Shown here piece after piece: positions 61,595-64,000 of a stretch of DNA of 64,000 nt (positions within the stretch are counted from its first letter, which is position 1; every line of letters begins with the position of its first letter). A program made the position numbers and the translations under genes. Under the pieces are notes generated by a model. The model made no database searches. It had not been told where the DNA came from and worked only from the letters and a program-made list of their open reading frames with translations. The stretch covers positions 558,001 to 622,000 of the forward strand of contig DAMBWF010000001.1 in NCBI GenBank assembly GCA_032052615.1, written 5' to 3'. The stretch is from Pseudomonas_T sp032052615. GTDB lineage: Bacteria; Pseudomonadota; Gammaproteobacteria; Pseudomonadales; Pseudomonadaceae.

Positions 61595-62749
61595 ATGAGT
61601 GATACCGATAACAGCCCCGCCGGGGAGAAGCTGCAGAAAGTGCTGGCGCGCATGGGCTTGGCCTCGCGTCGCGACATCGAGGACTGGATCGGCGCCGGCC
61701 GGGTGATGGTCAACGGCGTGGTCGCCAGCCTCGGCCAGCGGGTCGATAGCCTCGATGCCATCAGCGTCGACGGTCGCCTGTTGCGCCGCGAGGAACAGGC
61801 CGGTCCCGTGCGCCGCGTGCTGATCTACAACAAGCCCGACGGCGAGATCTGCACCCGCGACGACCCCGAGGGACGCCCGACGGTTTTCGACCGCCTGCCC
61901 AGGCCCAAGGAAGGCCGCTGGATCAACATTGGCCGGCTGGACATCAACACCACGGGCCTGCTGCTGTTCACCACCGATGGCGAGCTGGCCAACCGTTTGA
62001 TGCACCCCTCCTACGAAATGGACCGCGAGTACGCGGTGCGGGTACGGGGCGAGGTTACCGAGGAAATCCTCGAGAACCTGAAGAACGGCGTGATGCTCGA
62101 AGACGGCCCCGCCAAGTTCACCGATATCCAGGAAGCGCCCGGCGGCGAAGGCTTCAACCACTGGTATCACTGCGTGGTGATGGAGGGGCGCAACCGCGAG
62201 GTGCGTCGTCTGTGGGAATCCCAGGGGCTGGTGGTCAGTCGCCTGAAGCGGGTGCGCTTCGGCCCGGTATTCCTGACGTCCGACTTGACCATGGGGCGCT
62301 GGCGCGAGATGAGCCAGGCCGAGGTGGACATTCTCAGCGCCGAAGTGGGCCTCAAGCCGGTGGCCTTGCCGGAAATGAAAGGCAAGTTCCGCGAGCGGCT
62401 GGAGCGCTTGCAGCGTAAATCGGCCAAGCCGGTGGGCCGTGGCGAGCGAGCGCCTCGCGCGTCGCGCCAACCAGGTGTCGAGGGCGAACGCCCGGCGCGG
62501 GCGCCCAAGGCGGATGAGGGGCGCCGGCCGTCCGGCGCCAAGGACCCGCGTCCCGCGCGGGCGCCGGGGCGCGGCGAAGGCAAGGGCACGCCAGTGGCCG
62601 AACGGCCCCAGGACAGCGGTAAGAAGCGTCCGGCGCGCCAGGGCGTGGAGCTGGCGGAGCGGCCCGCGCGCAAGCCTCGCGTGCCAGCGCCCGGCAAGCG
62701 CCCGCCAACTGGCGAGGGCCAGCGTCCGGGGTTCGGGCGTAAACGCTGA
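61595..62749 (+). CDS. rluB: 23S rRNA pseudouridine(2605) synthase RluB
   Basis: A 384-residue enzyme with an N-terminal S4 RNA-binding domain (EKLQKVLARMGLASRRDIEDWIGAGRVMVNG) and an RsuA-family synthase domain; the catalytic Asp116 is in GRLDINTTGLLLFTTDG. It modifies U2605 of 23S rRNA. From about residue 265 the protein ends in a long, very basic, disordered tail rich in Arg, Pro, Lys and Gly (repeated PARAP and ERPAR). GGGAGG at 61582-61587 precedes the ATG. Confidence 0.95.
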   Translation: MSDTDNSPAGEKLQKVLARMGLASRRDIEDWIGAGRVMVNGVVASLGQRVDSLDAISVDGRLLRREEQAGPVRRVLIYNKPDGEICTRDDPEGRPTVFDRLPRPKEGRWINIGRLDINTTGLLLFTTDGELANRLMHPSYEMDREYAVRVRGEVTEEILENLKNGVMLEDGPAKFTDIQEAPGGEGFNHWYHCVVMEGRNREVRRLWESQGLVVSRLKRVRFGPVFLTSDLTMGRWREMSQAEVDILSAEVGLKPVALPEMKGKFRERLERLQRKSAKPVGRGERAPRASRQPGVEGERPARAPKADEGRRPSGAKDPRPARAPGRGEGKGTPVAERPQDSGKKRPARQGVELAERPARKPRVPAPGKRPPTGEGQRPGFGRKR

Positions 62750-62773
62750 GCGCAAGCGGTCGACGCACCTGGG

Positions 62774-62804
62774 AAAAAGGCCGGACATTGTGTCCGGCCT
62801 TTTT
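62774..62804 (+). terminator. Rho-independent terminator after rluB
   Basis: A 14-base-pair stem (62774-62787 with 62791-62804), 3-base loop, flanked by five A and ending in five T: a bidirectional intrinsic terminator. It lies 25 bases past rluB and also serves the convergent GGDEF gene. Confidence 0.93.
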
Positions 62805-62826
62805 CGTTAGCCAATCGTCGTAGTGC

Positions 62827-63756
62827 TCAGCCGGCCAAGGCGATGCGGTTGCGGCCCTCGCGCTTGGCGCTGTACAGCGCGTTGTCTGCCCGCCTCAGCA
62901 GGCTTTCCGCCGTTTCGCCGGGGGCCAGGGTGGCGCAGCCCAGGCTGATGGAGAGCACGACGGGTTGGCCTTGGACCAGATGCTGCAAGGCTTCCACGCC
63001 CCGGCGCAGGCGTTCGCCGATCATCGCCGCCGCCTCTTGGTGGGCGCCCGACAGGACGACCAAGAATTCCTCGCCCCCATAGCGGAAGACCATGTCCACG
63101 TTGCGCAGGCTGGCCTTGAGCGAGGTGGCGATGGCCTTGAGCACCTCGTCGCCGACGCCGTGGCCGAAGCGGTCGTTGATGCTCTTGAAATGGTCGATGT
63201 CCAGCATCAGCACGGACAGCGGCGAGAGGTTGCGCCGCGTGACCTCGATCTCCCGCCGCAAGGCTTGGTCCATGGCGATCCGATTGCCCGTGTCGGTCAG
63301 CGGGTCGCGCAACGCGCTCCTCAGGGCGGCCCGGTAGAGCAGGGCGTTACGCAAGGGGTACAGCAGGCACGCCATCAGCGACTCCAGTTGGCCCAGTTCC
63401 TGATCGTCGAAGCGCCGACACCGGCGGAACACCACCTCGCCCAGGTATTCGCCCTCGTGGCTCAGGCGATAACGGGCGGAATGGCTGGCCCGAACGCCGA
63501 ATTCCAGGCGCAAGTCACTGCCAGGATGCCGGTAAGTCAGCGCGTCGAGCGGCACATACTGCCGGAGCCCCCGGAAGAAAAGCGCCAGGATGCGCTCGAC
63601 ATCCAGGCTGGTCTGCAATTGCAGGGTGAGCTGGCGTCGCAATTCCGCCAGGCTCACGGGACGGAGCGGGCCCGCCTGGCGCGCGCTGGAATAGCCCAGC
63701 CGCTGCAATTTGGCGGCATCGAAATCGATGGTGTTGCTTTGATCCGAAGGAGCCAT
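62827..63756 (-). CDS. Diguanylate cyclase with GGEEF domain and I-site
   Basis: A 309-residue cytoplasmic protein. The C-terminal GGDEF domain (about 140-309) has DPLTDTGNR, LDIDHFKSINDRFGHGVGDEVL, the active motif GGEEF (227-231) and the inhibitory I-site RNVD (218-221) exactly five residues before it, so it should make c-di-GMP with product feedback. The first 140 residues are a GAF-like sensor of unknown ligand. No membrane segment is seen. The ATG at 63756 was chosen from the sensor start. Confidence 0.9.
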   Translation of the reverse strand: MAPSDQSNTIDFDAAKLQRLGYSSARQAGPLRPVSLAELRRQLTLQLQTSLDVERILALFFRGLRQYVPLDALTYRHPGSDLRLEFGVRASHSARYRLSHEGEYLGEVVFRRCRRFDDQELGQLESLMACLLYPLRNALLYRAALRSALRDPLTDTGNRIAMDQALRREIEVTRRNLSPLSVLMLDIDHFKSINDRFGHGVGDEVLKAIATSLKASLRNVDMVFRYGGEEFLVVLSGAHQEAAAMIGERLRRGVEALQHLVQGQPVVLSISLGCATLAPGETAESLLRRADNALYSAKREGRNRIALAG

Positions 63757-63966
63757 GGCTCGACCTCTGAGCGAAACGGAAAGCTCAGTGATCTCAGCGA
63801 AAACCGTGCCAGTTTTTGAATCGCTTATTAAGGTCTTTAGAATCAATGACCTAGAGAAGTCATCCAGCGCTGATGGCCAGGCCGAGCGCTGGCGACTTGG
63901 CGGTGGCGGCCAGTCCTTGCCGCGTGGAGCGGGCGCCGTGCCGGAAAGTCGGCGACCCTGTTGCCG

Positions 63967-64000
63967 TTACTGGGCGTCGAACGCCTGGCCGCTGACCCCC
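63967..64000 (-). CDS. C-terminal end of an unidentified gene
   Basis: The minus strand at the right edge reads GVSGQAFDAQ and then TAA at 63967-63969. The ending resembles some short-chain dehydrogenases of the YciK type, which from memory lie near the GGDEF gene in P. aeruginosa, but ten residues are too few to decide. The gene continues outside the window. Confidence 0.3.
   Translation of the reverse strand, partial: GVSGQAFDAQ

Overview
The window reads as chromosomal DNA of a high-GC gammaproteobacterium of the Pseudomonas group. The evidence is the algU-mucA ... mucD-lepA-lepB-rnc-era-recO-pdxJ order, a stand-alone PutA without a DNA-binding domain beside a PruR-type AraC regulator, a chagasin-type inhibitor beside an AsrA-type Lon protease, and a MASE2-type adenylate cyclase (CyaB). 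Gene order in several blocks matches what I remember of P. aeruginosa (roughly PA0744-PA0789, PA3196-PA3222, PA3177). It is not P. aeruginosa: mucB and mucC are missing and the blocks are joined differently. I see no integrated phage, insertion sequence, CRISPR array, tRNA or rRNA.

Layout. 1-2,270: acyl-CoA catabolism genes, one of them a catalytically degenerate acyl-CoA dehydrogenase. 2,359-7,808: two HDOD proteins, uracil-DNA glycosylase, a lipoprotein, YgfZ and the SdhE/YgfX pair. 7,777-12,908: nadB and the AlgU envelope-stress locus. 13,019-19,165: lepA-lepB-DUF4845-rnc-era-recO-pdxJ, a tightly packed operon. 19,282-24,138: the minus-strand genes cmoA-cmoB, icp and asrA. 24,303-32,945: proline use (pruR, putA, putP) and an amino-acid permease. 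33,051-36,861: OpgC-like protein, aldo/keto reductase, zinc-independent L31/L36 behind a Zur-like box, and a short-chain dehydrogenase. 36,842-40,243: metR/metE. 40,362-47,069: hydrolases, an erythromycin-esterase-family protein, a UDG-fold protein, mlaA with a coupled hydrolase, and small proteins. 47,187-53,735: EamA transporter, a frameshifted csaA-like gene, AraC regulators, cyaB, an Mpo1-like protein and trkH. 53,866-57,066: nitroreductase and cpxR-cpxP-cpxA. 57,110-62,749: yciI, yciB, rnm, yciO-like, scpA-scpB, DUF1289 and rluB. 62,827-end: a GGDEF diguanylate cyclase and the tail of another gene.

The most interesting region is 9,394-11,445. AlgU, its cognate anti-sigma factor MucA and the periplasmic protease MucD are intact, but mucB and mucC, which normally lie between mucA and mucD, are replaced by a 533-base AT-richer non-coding stretch with two inverted repeats. 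MucA has also lost the conserved C-terminal segment expected in the MucB-contacting region, while keeping the AlgW cleavage site. This suggests an AlgU circuit rewired to work without the MucB brake, with room for a structured RNA in the gap. Other points worth following are the single-base frameshift in the csaA-like gene, a Zur-like box before the alternative ribosomal proteins, a candidate CpxR box before cpxP, and translational coupling of mlaA to an unassigned exported hydrolase.
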